A stretch of 11,390 bases of DNA from the NCBI GenBank assembly GCA_014381485.1, contig JACNLN010000075.1:1-11390 (forward strand), in the 5' to 3' direction. The position numbers and the translations under genes are program-made. Positions 1-7,895 of this stretch are shown piece by piece. Under the pieces are notes generated by a model. It had not been told where the DNA came from and did not search any database. It saw only the letters and a program-made list of their open reading frames with translations. Source of the DNA: Fidelibacterota bacterium. GTDB lineage: Bacteria; Fidelibacterota; Marinisomatia; Marinisomatales; CAZVFT01. Numbering within the stretch: the stretch's first letter is position 1; each line of letters begins with the position of its first letter.

Positions 1-45
1 ATTGGCTTAAAAAAGTGATTCAACGTATGAGTGCACTCCAGAAAC

Positions 46-72
46 CGCGAATTACGCGAATTTTCGCTAATA
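46..72. repeat. Short tandem/palindromic intergenic repeat downstream of cysS
   Basis: Two contiguous 9-base units differ only in their last base (cgcgaatta at 46-54, cgcgaattt at 55-63) and are followed by a degenerate third unit (64-72). The block also contains two small inverted repeats: cgcg-aatta-cgcg, and gcgaa-tt-ttcgc. It lies about 85 bases beyond the cysS stop in the gene-free stretch 1-156. From memory, similar GC-rich 'ttcgcgtaattcgcg' strings are scattered between genes in Bacteroidota-like genomes; I cannot verify that here. No T-tract follows on the minus strand, so it is not a convincing terminator for cysS. Confidence 0.4.
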
Positions 73-156
73 GCAAAAGGCTATCTTCAACAATATATGA
101 AGTTAATAATCTCATATTTTGCATAAAATACCTTTTCGGAGTAGACTCACGTATAA

Positions 157-1551
157 TTAAACCTTTTTAACCACAGTACCATTAGGTGTGTCCTCTAATT
201 TTATAGATATTTTTTGAAAATAATCTCTTATTTCATCTGCTCTCTTCCAATCCTTCTTTAATCTTGCTTCTTCTCTTTCCCTGATAAGTTGACGGTCATT
301 ATCACTCAATATAATCTCCCCTTTGAAAATAACTGCCAGGACTGTATCAAATCTTTTTAATAATGAAATAGCTTCAGCTGCTTTATGCCGATCAATATTA
401 TCATTTTCAATCTGTCGGTTCAGTTCCCTTATCCAGTCAAAAATAACAGCAAGACCTTCCGATATATTCAAATCCCTATTCAGAGAGTTTATAAATTGAT
501 CTTCCACTTCCTTATATGTTTTCGAATGTTTTTTAACTAAATCTCCTGCCAGTGCCTCCAAGCGGAGTCGAATATCCTGCAATCGTTCAACTGCTCCCGC
601 AGATGCCCTCAGTCCCTCTTCCGTCAAATTTAACTTCTGCCTATAGTGCGTTGTTAGAAGCAAATATCTAATCGATGTTGGATCATACCCTTTTTCTAAA
701 AGATCTTGAAGGATGTAATAGTTTCCCAATGATTTACTCATCTTTGTACCATCCACCAGAAGATGTTCACAGTGCACCCACATATTGACAAACGGTTTTC
801 CAGTGGCACAAACACTCTGTGCAATCTCATTTTCATGATGAGGAAATATCAAATCCACACCACCACAGTGAATATCAAAATGTTCACCAAGATATTTCAT
901 CGACATAGTAGAACATTCTATATGCCACCCAGGCCTTCCCTTTCCCCAGGGTGAGTCCCACCAGATATCACCATCTTCCTCTTTCCACCCCTTCCATAAA
1001 GCAAAATCATGGACATTCTCTTTATCATACTCATCGCTTAATACTCTTTCCGTCCTGATACTTCCCGTTAAATCTACTTTCGATAATATTCCATAATCTT
1101 TGAACGATGAGATATCGAAAAATACACTCCCATCTGATGTCACATATGCGTGTCCCTTTTCGATCAATATCCTCACCAATTCTTGCATATCTGAAATATG
1201 GTCTGTGGCTGCCGGATAAACATCGGCTGGAATAATGCTCAAAATTTCCATATCCTCAAAGAATGCAGATTTATAAATGTCTGTCAGCTTTTTTAGACTG
1301 ACTTTCTCGGTATTACATCGTGCAATTATTTTGTCATCAACGTCAGTAAGATTTGTAACATGATGTACATCATATCCTAAAAATAACAAATAGCGTTTTA
1401 ACAAATCGATGAAAACAAATGAGCGAAAATTCCCGATGTGAGGATATTCATAGACAGTCGGTCCACAAGAGTACAGTTTTACCCTCCCTTTTTCGATGGG
1501 TTTGAATTCCTCCATCTTACGGGTTAATGTATTGTATAGTGTAAGACCCAT
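157..1551 (-). CDS. cysS: Cysteinyl-tRNA synthetase
   Basis: This class I aminoacyl-tRNA synthetase activates cysteine with ATP and charges tRNA-Cys in the cytoplasm. The 464 residues match the family's usual length. The HIGH-type signature is PHIGN at residues 37-41, and the KMSKS loop is exact at 270-274. The zinc site that selects the cysteine thiol is recognisable as C29, C213, H238 and E242, with the spacing of the E. coli enzyme. The C-terminal anticodon-binding part ends in the typical 'KDWKRADEIRDYF...LEDTPNGT' pattern, so the protein is complete. The ATG at 1551 shares one base with the stop codon of the upstream NusG-like gene (TAATG), which indicates translational coupling. It is the last gene of the cluster, and no strong terminator is visible after it. 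Identification is secure. Confidence 0.97.
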   Translation of the reverse strand: MGLTLYNTLTRKMEEFKPIEKGRVKLYSCGPTVYEYPHIGNFRSFVFIDLLKRYLLFLGYDVHHVTNLTDVDDKIIARCNTEKVSLKKLTDIYKSAFFEDMEILSIIPADVYPAATDHISDMQELVRILIEKGHAYVTSDGSVFFDISSFKDYGILSKVDLTGSIRTERVLSDEYDKENVHDFALWKGWKEEDGDIWWDSPWGKGRPGWHIECSTMSMKYLGEHFDIHCGGVDLIFPHHENEIAQSVCATGKPFVNMWVHCEHLLVDGTKMSKSLGNYYILQDLLEKGYDPTSIRYLLLTTHYRQKLNLTEEGLRASAGAVERLQDIRLRLEALAGDLVKKHSKTYKEVEDQFINSLNRDLNISEGLAVIFDWIRELNRQIENDNIDRHKAAEAISLLKRFDTVLAVIFKGEIILSDNDRQLIREREEARLKKDWKRADEIRDYFQKISIKLEDTPNGTVVKKV

Positions 1552-2063
1552 TATCTCTTTATCGCTTTCAATTTCCCGGGATCAATCAATACCGATATTG
1601 CTTGTTGAATTCCATCGATCTTAATGACAAATCTATTTCCACCATCTTTCCTGGATAGAATTCCTTGAATTCCTTTCATTGGACCAGTTGTAATCTCCAC
1701 TTCCTCTCCAACTTCCATATAATCGTGCGGTTCCGGGGTATATCCACCCTCAAGCATTTTTTTCACACCTTCAATCTGGAAGTCTGGTATCACAGCTGGT
1801 TTCTTATTGAAATTAACTATATGATGAACACCGTGAGTTTGTAACACGTACAGCGAATCCACAAGAGGAATATGAACAAAAAGGTAACTTCGGAATAGTG
1901 GCATCCAGACTGTTTTTTTCCTGTCTTTCCACTGACGATGCCTTTTTACCAGTGGTAAATAGGATTCTATATCCTTTTTTTTCAACCACTCATCAGCCAC
2001 CTTTTCATGTCGAGGTTTCGTATAGACAGCCAGCCAGACCGGATCATTGCTACTGCTAATCAT
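1551..2063 (-). CDS. NusG paralogue, RfaH/UpxY-like transcription elongation factor
   Basis: NusG-family proteins bind RNA polymerase through an N-terminal NGN domain and help elongation or antitermination; the C-terminal KOW domain contacts other partners. The NGN start 'WLAVYTKPRHEKVA' is at residues 10-23, followed by basic 'HRQWKDRKKTVWMPLFRSYLFV', typical of the specialised RfaH/UpxY/LoaP branch rather than housekeeping NusG. A KOW-type segment ('GPMKGIQGILSRK') lies at about 125-140. I chose the first ATG, at 2063 (170 residues); a TTG at 2081 would add six residues. The ATG start overlaps the ddl stop by 8 bases, and the stop overlaps cysS by one. Housekeeping nusG normally sits beside secE and rplK, so this location supports a paralogue. 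Target genes are unknown. Confidence 0.85.
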   Translation of the reverse strand: MISSSNDPVWLAVYTKPRHEKVADEWLKKKDIESYLPLVKRHRQWKDRKKTVWMPLFRSYLFVHIPLVDSLYVLQTHGVHHIVNFNKKPAVIPDFQIEGVKKMLEGGYTPEPHDYMEVGEEVEITTGPMKGIQGILSRKDGGNRFVIKIDGIQQAISVLIDPGKLKAIKR

Positions 2064-2964
2064 TTTGGGCAAACTCAACAATTTTTATAACCAAATCCTG
2101 AAAAGATATTCCCACAGCTTTTGCAGCTTTTGGGACCAGACTCGTACTGGTCATTCCGGGAAGGGTGTTGATCTCCAGACAATAGTAATCATTTTCAGGG
2201 TTTAAGCGAAAATCTACCCGGCAATAATGCTTGCAAGCCAGGAGATTCACAATACGACGAGCTGTATCTTGAATATCCTTAGTAAGGTCTTCCGGTAAAT
2301 TTGCAGGACATTCATAACGAGACATCCCTTCTGTATATTTGCAGGTATAATCATAATAGTCGTGCGAGGGGATAATCTCGATAATGGGTAACGCTTTTTC
2401 ACCAAGGATAGAGACGGTAATTTCCCGTCCGGGGATATATTCCTCAAATAAGATTTCAGATCCAAATTCACTGGCTAATCTGACTGCATCATCCAAACCA
2501 CTCTCACTTTTCACGATGCTGACTCCCATAGTACTACCGTCAGCGTTTGGTTTTACAACAAAGGGATACACAAAATTTGTCGGTTTCAGATTAATCCTGC
2601 TCGTATTTTTCAGATTGAATTGCATCCAATCAGGTGTCGGAATAGAGCTGTTTCTAAGAATCAATTTCGTTAGATGTTTATCCATCGCAATGGCAGATGC
2701 CTTGTGGTCAGATCCGGTAAACTTGATTTTTAAACTCTGAAGCAGCCCCTGTACTGTTCCATTTTCACCTTCGCCACCGTGAAGAGCATTAAATACAACA
2801 TCTGAATTTCTAAGCGTGGACAACACCTCACCAATAGTATCATTGTAGATACATGGTTCAGCTTCCACTCCAGCCGAGATTAGAGCTTTAACAACCGCAT
2901 TACCTGTGTTGAGAGACACTTCCCTCTCAGATGAATTTCCCCCCATTAACACTGCAACTTTCAT
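2056..2964 (-). CDS. ddl: D-alanine--D-alanine ligase
   Basis: This cytoplasmic ATP-grasp ligase joins two D-alanines to make the dipeptide end of the peptidoglycan precursor, the substrate for MurF. The N-terminal signature 'MGGNSSEREVSL' places E15 where E. coli DdlB has its substrate-binding glutamate. The ATP-grasp core follows ('PFVVKPNADGSTMGVS'). The omega loop has YDYTCKY with K209-Y210, the tyrosine form typical of D-Ala-D-Ala rather than D-Ala-D-Lac ligases. Metal and substrate binding is provided by 'EINTLPGMTSTSL' (E264, N266). The frame is open 12 residues further upstream, but the ATG at 2964 is chosen because it gives the canonical N-terminus (302 residues) and a 4-base ATGA overlap with the gmhB stop. 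MurF or other mur genes are not in view. Confidence 0.95.
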   Translation of the reverse strand: MKVAVLMGGNSSEREVSLNTGNAVVKALISAGVEAEPCIYNDTIGEVLSTLRNSDVVFNALHGGEGENGTVQGLLQSLKIKFTGSDHKASAIAMDKHLTKLILRNSSIPTPDWMQFNLKNTSRINLKPTNFVYPFVVKPNADGSTMGVSIVKSESGLDDAVRLASEFGSEILFEEYIPGREITVSILGEKALPIIEIIPSHDYYDYTCKYTEGMSRYECPANLPEDLTKDIQDTARRIVNLLACKHYCRVDFRLNPENDYYCLEINTLPGMTSTSLVPKAAKAVGISFQDLVIKIVEFAQND

Positions 2965-3515
2965 TGAATCTTTACATGCGATAAAAGGTATTTGGTGCAA
3001 TCTTCTAATGTATCACCAATAAAATCAACGAATTCACCATCTTTTTCAATCTCTTTTTCGGTCTTTTTTCCATTGCCAGTTCGAACAAGGATAGTTTTTA
3101 TTCCCAATGATTTACCCGCTTTGATATCTTTATAAGAATCGCCAATGATGTATGTTCCAGGAAGATTGAATTGGTGATCATTTGCTGCCTGATGAAACAA
3201 TTGTGTCTTTGGTTTACGACAATTACATTTTTCATCTGGGTGGTGTGGACAGTAATAAATCCCCAACAACTCAATTCCATTTTCCCGGAAGGTTTGGGCA
3301 ATATAATCGTTAATTTCCATTAAATTTATTTTATCAATCAATCCTCGTGAAAGCCCCGATTGATTCGTAACGATCACAAATTGAAATCCTCTATCTGATA
3401 GTATTTTCAAAGCAGGCAGGGTATAGCGAAAAAATTGATATTGAGATACGGAAGAAATATATCCCGGATCGGGGTTTATAGTACCGTCTCTATCGAGGAA
3501 GATTATATCACTCAT
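2961..3515 (-). CDS. gmhB: D-glycero-D-manno-heptose 1,7-bisphosphate 7-phosphatase (HAD family)
   Basis: GmhB removes the 7-phosphate from heptose 1,7-bisphosphate in the ADP-heptose pathway that feeds the lipopolysaccharide inner core. The protein begins with the HAD nucleophile motif 'FLDRDGT' (D8 and D10). Motif II is 'VTNQSG' (49-54). A zinc site of the GmhB type is formed by C89, H91, C97 and C99 in 'CPHHPDEKCNCRKP'. The last HAD motif is 'GDSYKD' (D126, D130). The length of 184 residues fits single-domain GmhB. The start overlaps the end of the flippase-like gene by 8 bases, and the stop overlaps the ddl start by 4. The related histidinol-phosphate phosphatases share this architecture, so substrate choice is inferred from the zinc loop and the envelope-gene neighbours, not proven. 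Confidence 0.88.
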   Translation of the reverse strand: MSDIIFLDRDGTINPDPGYISSVSQYQFFRYTLPALKILSDRGFQFVIVTNQSGLSRGLIDKINLMEINDYIAQTFRENGIELLGIYYCPHHPDEKCNCRKPKTQLFHQAANDHQFNLPGTYIIGDSYKDIKAGKSLGIKTILVRTGNGKKTEKEIEKDGEFVDFIGDTLEDCTKYLLSHVKIQ

Positions 3516-4506
3516 CTGCTAAGTTCTTGGAATTATTCTCAATATTTAACTTCTTGACTTCACGTAATTTAACTGAACTTTTCAAAAAATAGTAAAGTCC
3601 AATTAATGTAAATGGAATAAAATTAATAGCGTGATTAAGTATGGCGTAAGCTTGTGCTACATCAGTGGTCTGTTGATAGATATTAACCAGAACAAGCACA
3701 GAAGCAACGTGCCAGGTTCCTATAAATCCGGGAGCAGATGGGATTGATATCGCCAGTGAAGTCGCTATCAGAAGTACTCCTGCTTGCATCCCATTCGCGG
3801 AGATATGAACTGCTTTTACTGATGCAAAAGTTACCACTAGGTAGATAAACCAGAGAATTAGAGTAATAACAAGAATCTGGCTTACGTGTTTGGTTTTTCT
3901 AAGTACGATTAATCCCTGAACAAATTTATCAATTATTTCAATAGCCTTCTGTCCATATTTCTTCTGAAAAATGGATAGCTTTTCAAATTTTATTATCCAT
4001 TCCTGATGGGTTTTGGATATCCACCATAAAATAATGCCAACAAGAATTACTGATATACCAATAATAATCCCTGGTATAGAGAACGTTTGTGGAATATCCC
4101 CCCAAAAAAAGATAATAATAAGAAACACCAGAAAACCAACCATATCCACAACCCGTTCTACTACGACCGTCCCAAAGGCTGAACTTGCTGAAACCTCTTC
4201 ATCCATTTTCAATGCATAGGCTCTCAAGATTTCACCCAGGCGAAGAGGAAGAACATTATTCCCAAAATTTCCAATCATAATATTGGCAAATAACGGATAT
4301 TTCCGAATTTGTTTAATGGGCAAGACAATAATACGATATCTAAGTGCCCTGACCCAAACACTCCCAAGTAACAAGAAAACCGCCACTAAAATCCACCCGA
4401 GATGAGCTTGACCAAGAACATTACCAAGAGAATGAATATCCACTTTCCGGAATGCAAGATACAATCCTAAAACACTAATAATCATTCCAACGATTAGCTT
4501 TTTCAT
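3508..4506 (-). CDS. Flippase-like integral membrane protein (UPF0104 / LPG-synthase transmembrane-domain family)
   Basis: This is a polytopic inner-membrane protein of 332 residues with about seven predicted hydrophobic segments (roughly 2-18, 36-56, 118-138, 145-165, 208-228, 240-262 and 288-308). The family hallmarks are 'GNFGNNVLPLRLGEILRAYAL' near 78-98, 'VVVERVVDM' near 112-120, and a 'SIPSAPGFIGTWH' stretch near 255. The family (TIGR00374, related to the membrane half of MprF) is annotated 'flippase-like', and individual members have been linked to lipid or glycolipid handling. The aminoacyl-transferase domain of MprF is absent. Its ATG follows the lolA stop by a single base, and the end overlaps gmhB. 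The position between lipoprotein, heptose and peptidoglycan genes suggests an envelope-lipid role; the substrate cannot be read from the sequence. Confidence 0.85.
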   Translation of the reverse strand: MKKLIVGMIISVLGLYLAFRKVDIHSLGNVLGQAHLGWILVAVFLLLGSVWVRALRYRIIVLPIKQIRKYPLFANIMIGNFGNNVLPLRLGEILRAYALKMDEEVSASSAFGTVVVERVVDMVGFLVFLIIIFFWGDIPQTFSIPGIIIGISVILVGIILWWISKTHQEWIIKFEKLSIFQKKYGQKAIEIIDKFVQGLIVLRKTKHVSQILVITLILWFIYLVVTFASVKAVHISANGMQAGVLLIATSLAISIPSAPGFIGTWHVASVLVLVNIYQQTTDVAQAYAILNHAINFIPFTLIGLYYFLKSSVKLREVKKLNIENNSKNLADE

Positions 4507-4507
4507 C

Positions 4508-5152
4508 TCATTCTCTCAAATCTATGATTTCGCCAGCTGTCATCTCTCCTTGAATTAATAATTCTGGATCGTTCAACGGTAAAACTCGATTGATTTGAAT
4601 GGAGACCTGAATATCCTCACCGGCTGTTGCATAAATCAATTGAGGCAGCCAGCTGTTTTCATCTACTAAAATCCTCAACGTATCGAACCCAACCATTGTT
4701 TTTCCCACCAGGAGCAATTCAACCAGCGAGGTTCCCACTCGCTCTGCACTTTTGACATAAAATAAATCAAATTCACCTAAAAAGAGGGCAAAAATGTTGG
4801 ATGGATCCTGTCGGTTGAAATGGTCAATTATTAACTGGTCAGTTTCCGGATATTTCATCATAATTGTTGATTTCTGGATCAGTACTTCCTGGTATGGAAG
4901 TTCCAGTTTCAAATAATCTTTTCCTAAAATTTGAAGAGTTCCTTCTCCAGTCCAGGAATCACCTTCAAATTCGTAATACCACTGAACCTTAAAAACAAGA
5001 CCACCAGTATCTGCGACAGAGGTCACCAGATGATCGAGAATTAATTCTGGAGTTTTAATAAGATTTTGGGAATTCAATGTGGTGGCTCTTGTTAAAAAAA
5101 AGAAGCACACCAAACTGATCAAGAAGGATGGAATCCCTATCCTACCACTCAT
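4508..5152 (-). CDS. lolA: LolA-like periplasmic outer-membrane lipoprotein carrier
   Basis: LolA accepts lipoproteins released by the LolCDE transporter and carries them through the periplasm to the outer membrane. The protein starts with a signal-peptide-like segment: M-S-G-R, then a hydrophobic core at about 7-20 ending near 'TRATTLNS'. A beta-rich body follows, including 'GTLQILGKDYLKLELPYQEVLI' and 'TLRILVDENSWLPQLIYATAGEDIQVSIQI', typical of the LolA fold. Length is 214 residues from the ATG at 5152. Alternatives are ATG 5158 and ATG 5182; the last has a GGGAGG nine bases upstream but would give an unusually long n-region. The gene overlaps the end of ftsK by at least 11 bases. The ftsK-lolA order recurs in many Gram-negative genomes, which supports the call despite weak sequence conservation. 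Confidence 0.82.
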   Translation of the reverse strand: MSGRIGIPSFLISLVCFFFLTRATTLNSQNLIKTPELILDHLVTSVADTGGLVFKVQWYYEFEGDSWTGEGTLQILGKDYLKLELPYQEVLIQKSTIMMKYPETDQLIIDHFNRQDPSNIFALFLGEFDLFYVKSAERVGTSLVELLLVGKTMVGFDTLRILVDENSWLPQLIYATAGEDIQVSIQINRVLPLNDPELLIQGEMTAGEIIDLRE

Positions 5153-7448
5153 TATCATCCAAACTTGAGAGGTAGGACTCATCAACCAAAACCTCCCTGG
5201 CTTTACTTCCCGTAAAAGGTCCTACAATTCCTGCTTGTTCCATCTGGTCGATGAGTCTTGCTGCTCTTGAATAACCAATACGAAGCCTGCGCTGAATCAG
5301 AGAAATTGATCCCTGTTGATGTGTTACCACCAGACGAACCGCTTCATTAAACAGTTCATCCCTGTCTCCTTCTCTACCAATTTCCTCACCGGAGATATGT
5401 ACTTTCATTCCCTCCAGTTTCAACTCTTCGGGTGTGGGCTGTTTGGTGATATGGTTCACAATATTATTTATTTCTTCTAATGTGACATATGAGTTATGAA
5501 GACGGATAAGCTCAGAAGTGCCAGGAGGAAGGAACAACATATCTCCTTTTCCAATCAATTTTTCAGCTCCGTTAGCATCAACAATTGTTCGGGAATCCAC
5601 ACGTGTGGCTACCTGAAAGGCGATCCGTGCGGGAAAATTGGCTTTGATAATTCCTGTGATGACGTCTACAGATGGACGTTGAGTTGCTAATACAAGGTGG
5701 ATTCCAACGGCACGCGCCATTTGTGCAAGACGTGCAATGGGAGCTTCCACATCCTTTGGTGAGTGGATCATCAAATCCGCCAGTTCGTCAATAATTACCA
5801 AAATATATGGCATTTTCTCCAGATTTGTGTCCGTTTTTGCTTTTTCCTGATATTCCCTAATGTTACGAACCGTGGCTTCTGCAAGAATATCATACCGACG
5901 AACCATCTCCTGCTCGGCAGCCCGAAGAGCAAGTACAACGTTTTCTGGTGTGGTTATCACATATTCATCAATATCTTCAGTGGTGAGCAAATGATATTTA
6001 TCAAGAGAACGATACACGGACATCTCAAGTTTTTTTGGATCAATAAGAATAAAACGAACTTCATCTGGAGTGGCTCGGTAAAGAATGCTGGTAATGATGG
6101 TATTGATACATACCGATTTTCCTGATCCTGTGGTTCCGGCAATCAGAAGGTGGGGCATCTCATTAATTTCAATCATATAATTTTCACCGCTGGTGGTTTT
6201 TCCCAGTGCGACTGCTAACTTTGAAGTGGAATTCACATATTTTTCAGAATTAATAACAGAACGGAGATAAACAATGGATGGATAACGATTCGGGATTTCG
6301 ATCCCCACAGTTGACTTTCCTGGTATGGGAGCAACCACCCTTACTTTTTGTGCTTCCATTACCCGTGCCAGATCATTCGATAGTTGTACAAATTTGCTGA
6401 CACGAACACCTTCTGCCGGCTCCACTTCAAACAGAGTAATGATGGGACCAGGAGAGATATTGACTACTTTCCCTTCAACTCCAAATGTTTGAAGTGACTG
6501 CACCAAATAATTGGCTTTTGCTACCAGCTCATCATGGCTTGTGCTGGATTTTACCTCAATAGGCATATTAAGAAGATCAACAGAGGGCAGCTGATACTGT
6601 CTGGTCGGACGCTTCGTAGTCGTATCGAGATCTACCTCATTCTCGATTACCTCTTCTCCAATAGTGAATTCCTTCTCGTTGTCCATCTGAGCTATGGATT
6701 CTCCTCTCGAAGGTTCAACCGTTTTTTCATCAGAAACAGATTTGGGTGCTGGTCTCGGTTGTCGAGAGGGTTCAACGGAGTTGATCGTCAATTGCTCAGG
6801 AGCTTTTTCTTCTTTCGGTTGTTTTACCTTAAGTTGCTCTAACAGTTTTTTGGTGTGTCTTTTCCGTGCATCTTCCCTTTTTTTCTCAGAAGCTAACATT
6901 TTTCGACGATCTTTATACCTGATAATCTTTTCACCTGTCTTTTTGAAAGGCCAATAAAGACTCCAACTGAAATAACCCCGGATTAGTACCAGGGCAAGTC
7001 CGATAAGAAAAATCCAGCTTCCGATGGTACCAAGAAAGTCGTGAATTAAATTTGCCAACAAGCCGCCTAACAATCCTGAATAGTGGTAGCTAATCGTATC
7101 GTATGAATCTTTAATAGCTGCAGGCAAGCCAATCAGAACGGCCGTTAATAGGGCAAGAGCCAGCACATATATCGTTAACTTCATCATAGCTTTTACAGGT
7201 CTTTTACTGAATATCCACCAGCCCCACGTAAGTCCCAAGAAAGGAAAAATATACGCCGCATAACCAATCGTCATTTTGATTAACCAGTGCGAAACATAGA
7301 CGCCAAATATTCCCATCAAATTGTTGATGGCAATATGCTTTGAGATGGCTGGTTCCTCAGCTGGATTAAAGGTGATCATACTCAGAAGTACAAAGAGAGA
7401 TACAACGATAAGAAGAATTCCTGTTATTTCGCTTTGTCTATCTTTCAT
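5142..7448 (-). CDS. ftsK: DNA translocase FtsK (FtsK/SpoIIIE family)
   Basis: FtsK is a hexameric, septum-anchored ATPase that pumps the terminus region of the chromosome into daughter cells and activates dimer resolution at dif. The N-terminal ~165 residues contain four to five hydrophobic segments (roughly 9-28, 60-82, 88-108, 122-160). A charged, proline-rich linker of only about 120 residues follows, then the motor: Walker A 'GTTGSGKS' at 438-445 and Walker B 'LVIIDELAD' with D554-E555. A downstream 'VLATQRPSVDVITGIIKANFPARIAF' block is diagnostic. The C-terminal gamma winged helix ('SISLIQRRLRIGYSRAARLIDQME') would read KOPS-like polarity sequences. At 768 residues it is a short-linker form, like SpoIIIE and many Bacteroidota proteins, much shorter than E. 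coli FtsK. It is the first gene of the cluster and has no obvious Shine-Dalgarno before its ATG. Confidence 0.96.
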   Translation of the reverse strand: MKDRQSEITGILLIVVSLFVLLSMITFNPAEEPAISKHIAINNLMGIFGVYVSHWLIKMTIGYAAYIFPFLGLTWGWWIFSKRPVKAMMKLTIYVLALALLTAVLIGLPAAIKDSYDTISYHYSGLLGGLLANLIHDFLGTIGSWIFLIGLALVLIRGYFSWSLYWPFKKTGEKIIRYKDRRKMLASEKKREDARKRHTKKLLEQLKVKQPKEEKAPEQLTINSVEPSRQPRPAPKSVSDEKTVEPSRGESIAQMDNEKEFTIGEEVIENEVDLDTTTKRPTRQYQLPSVDLLNMPIEVKSSTSHDELVAKANYLVQSLQTFGVEGKVVNISPGPIITLFEVEPAEGVRVSKFVQLSNDLARVMEAQKVRVVAPIPGKSTVGIEIPNRYPSIVYLRSVINSEKYVNSTSKLAVALGKTTSGENYMIEINEMPHLLIAGTTGSGKSVCINTIITSILYRATPDEVRFILIDPKKLEMSVYRSLDKYHLLTTEDIDEYVITTPENVVLALRAAEQEMVRRYDILAEATVRNIREYQEKAKTDTNLEKMPYILVIIDELADLMIHSPKDVEAPIARLAQMARAVGIHLVLATQRPSVDVITGIIKANFPARIAFQVATRVDSRTIVDANGAEKLIGKGDMLFLPPGTSELIRLHNSYVTLEEINNIVNHITKQPTPEELKLEGMKVHISGEEIGREGDRDELFNEAVRLVVTHQQGSISLIQRRLRIGYSRAARLIDQMEQAGIVGPFTGSKAREVLVDESYLSSLDDNEW

Positions 7449-7895
7449 TTGAATGATTATTGATTAAAGTTCATTACATATTATTGTAGTTAATTTTTTC
7501 CGACTTCTGACTAATATGTTTTTGAACGACCCACCCTCAGTTGGGAACCTGACCGATTTCGTCCGCTCCCTGTATGTCAAGTACAAGTCCAGACCTCCCC
7601 TTTCCGAAGGAACTCCTGCGGAGTAATCCCCTCCTTGCTAAGTCCCAAGATCCCGACTTGTCGGGGGAGGGGAAACAGACGTGTCCAGCTTCCGACGGAG
7701 AGGGGAGGTTCTTTAGCTTTAATATTCCTGAACCGATCATTTCTGAAGGTCTCTCTCGAGATCGCAAAATTCATCTTTTCTATACTTGTTCTTTCCTTAC
7801 CCACACAAACTTGTCCGATGCTCGACTGTTCGGTGAAGAACCTTTATTAATTACATCGTATAATCTGAGGTAAATAAAGGAAAATCTCAATTGAT
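7449..7895. other. 447-base intergenic region between gcvT and ftsK
   Basis: No credible gene is present. The part next to ftsK (7449-7520) is AT-rich and probably carries the promoter of the seven-gene cluster; a minus-strand TACAAT (7483-7488), about 35 bases before the ATG, is a possible -10 hexamer but lacks a convincing -35. The centre (7593-7709) is a GC-richer nested inverted repeat, listed separately. Next to gcvT, an imperfect inverted repeat (cctttatt at 7841-7848, aataaagg at 7873-7880) lies just past the gcvT stop. It could slow or stop transcription, but no T-tract follows it. Open frames on both strands across 7537-7873 look like by-products of the repeat. Confidence 0.6.
7593..7709. 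repeat. Nested inverted-repeat intergenic element
   Basis: Three inverted pairs are nested around one centre. The outer arms are 7593-7606 and 7696-7709 (13 of 14 bases complementary). The inner arms are 7628-7635 and 7666-7673 (8 of 8, tcccctcc/ggagggga). The core is cccgac-tt-gtcggg (7652-7665). A small side hairpin ctcc-tgc-ggag lies at 7613-7623. The whole could fold into a cruciform or a long RNA hairpin. The arrangement resembles dispersed palindromic intergenic repeats rather than a gene or an intrinsic terminator, as no T-run follows on either strand. No transposase is associated with it. Confidence 0.7.

Noticed and set aside
3..170. Plus-strand frame open from the left edge, about 55 codons
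   Set aside because: It runs through the tandem repeat, encodes an unrecognisable basic peptide, and ends overlapping the 3' end of cysS on the other strand. A truncated gene entering from the left cannot be excluded, but nothing supports it.
2965..3000. Twelve-codon N-terminal extension of Ddl
   Set aside because: The canonical Ddl N-terminus begins at the ATG at 2964, which also makes an ATGA overlap with gmhB; the extension would lie within gmhB coding sequence.
5763..6125. Plus-strand frame of 120 codons
   Set aside because: It is entirely antisense to the conserved FtsK motor domain, so it is a shadow frame.
7574..7873. Plus-strand open frame of 99 codons between gcvT and ftsK, with competing frames on both strands
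   Set aside because: Its length comes from the palindromic repeat DNA, which is open in several frames on both strands. The protein is low-complexity, has no domain, and has no ribosome binding site.
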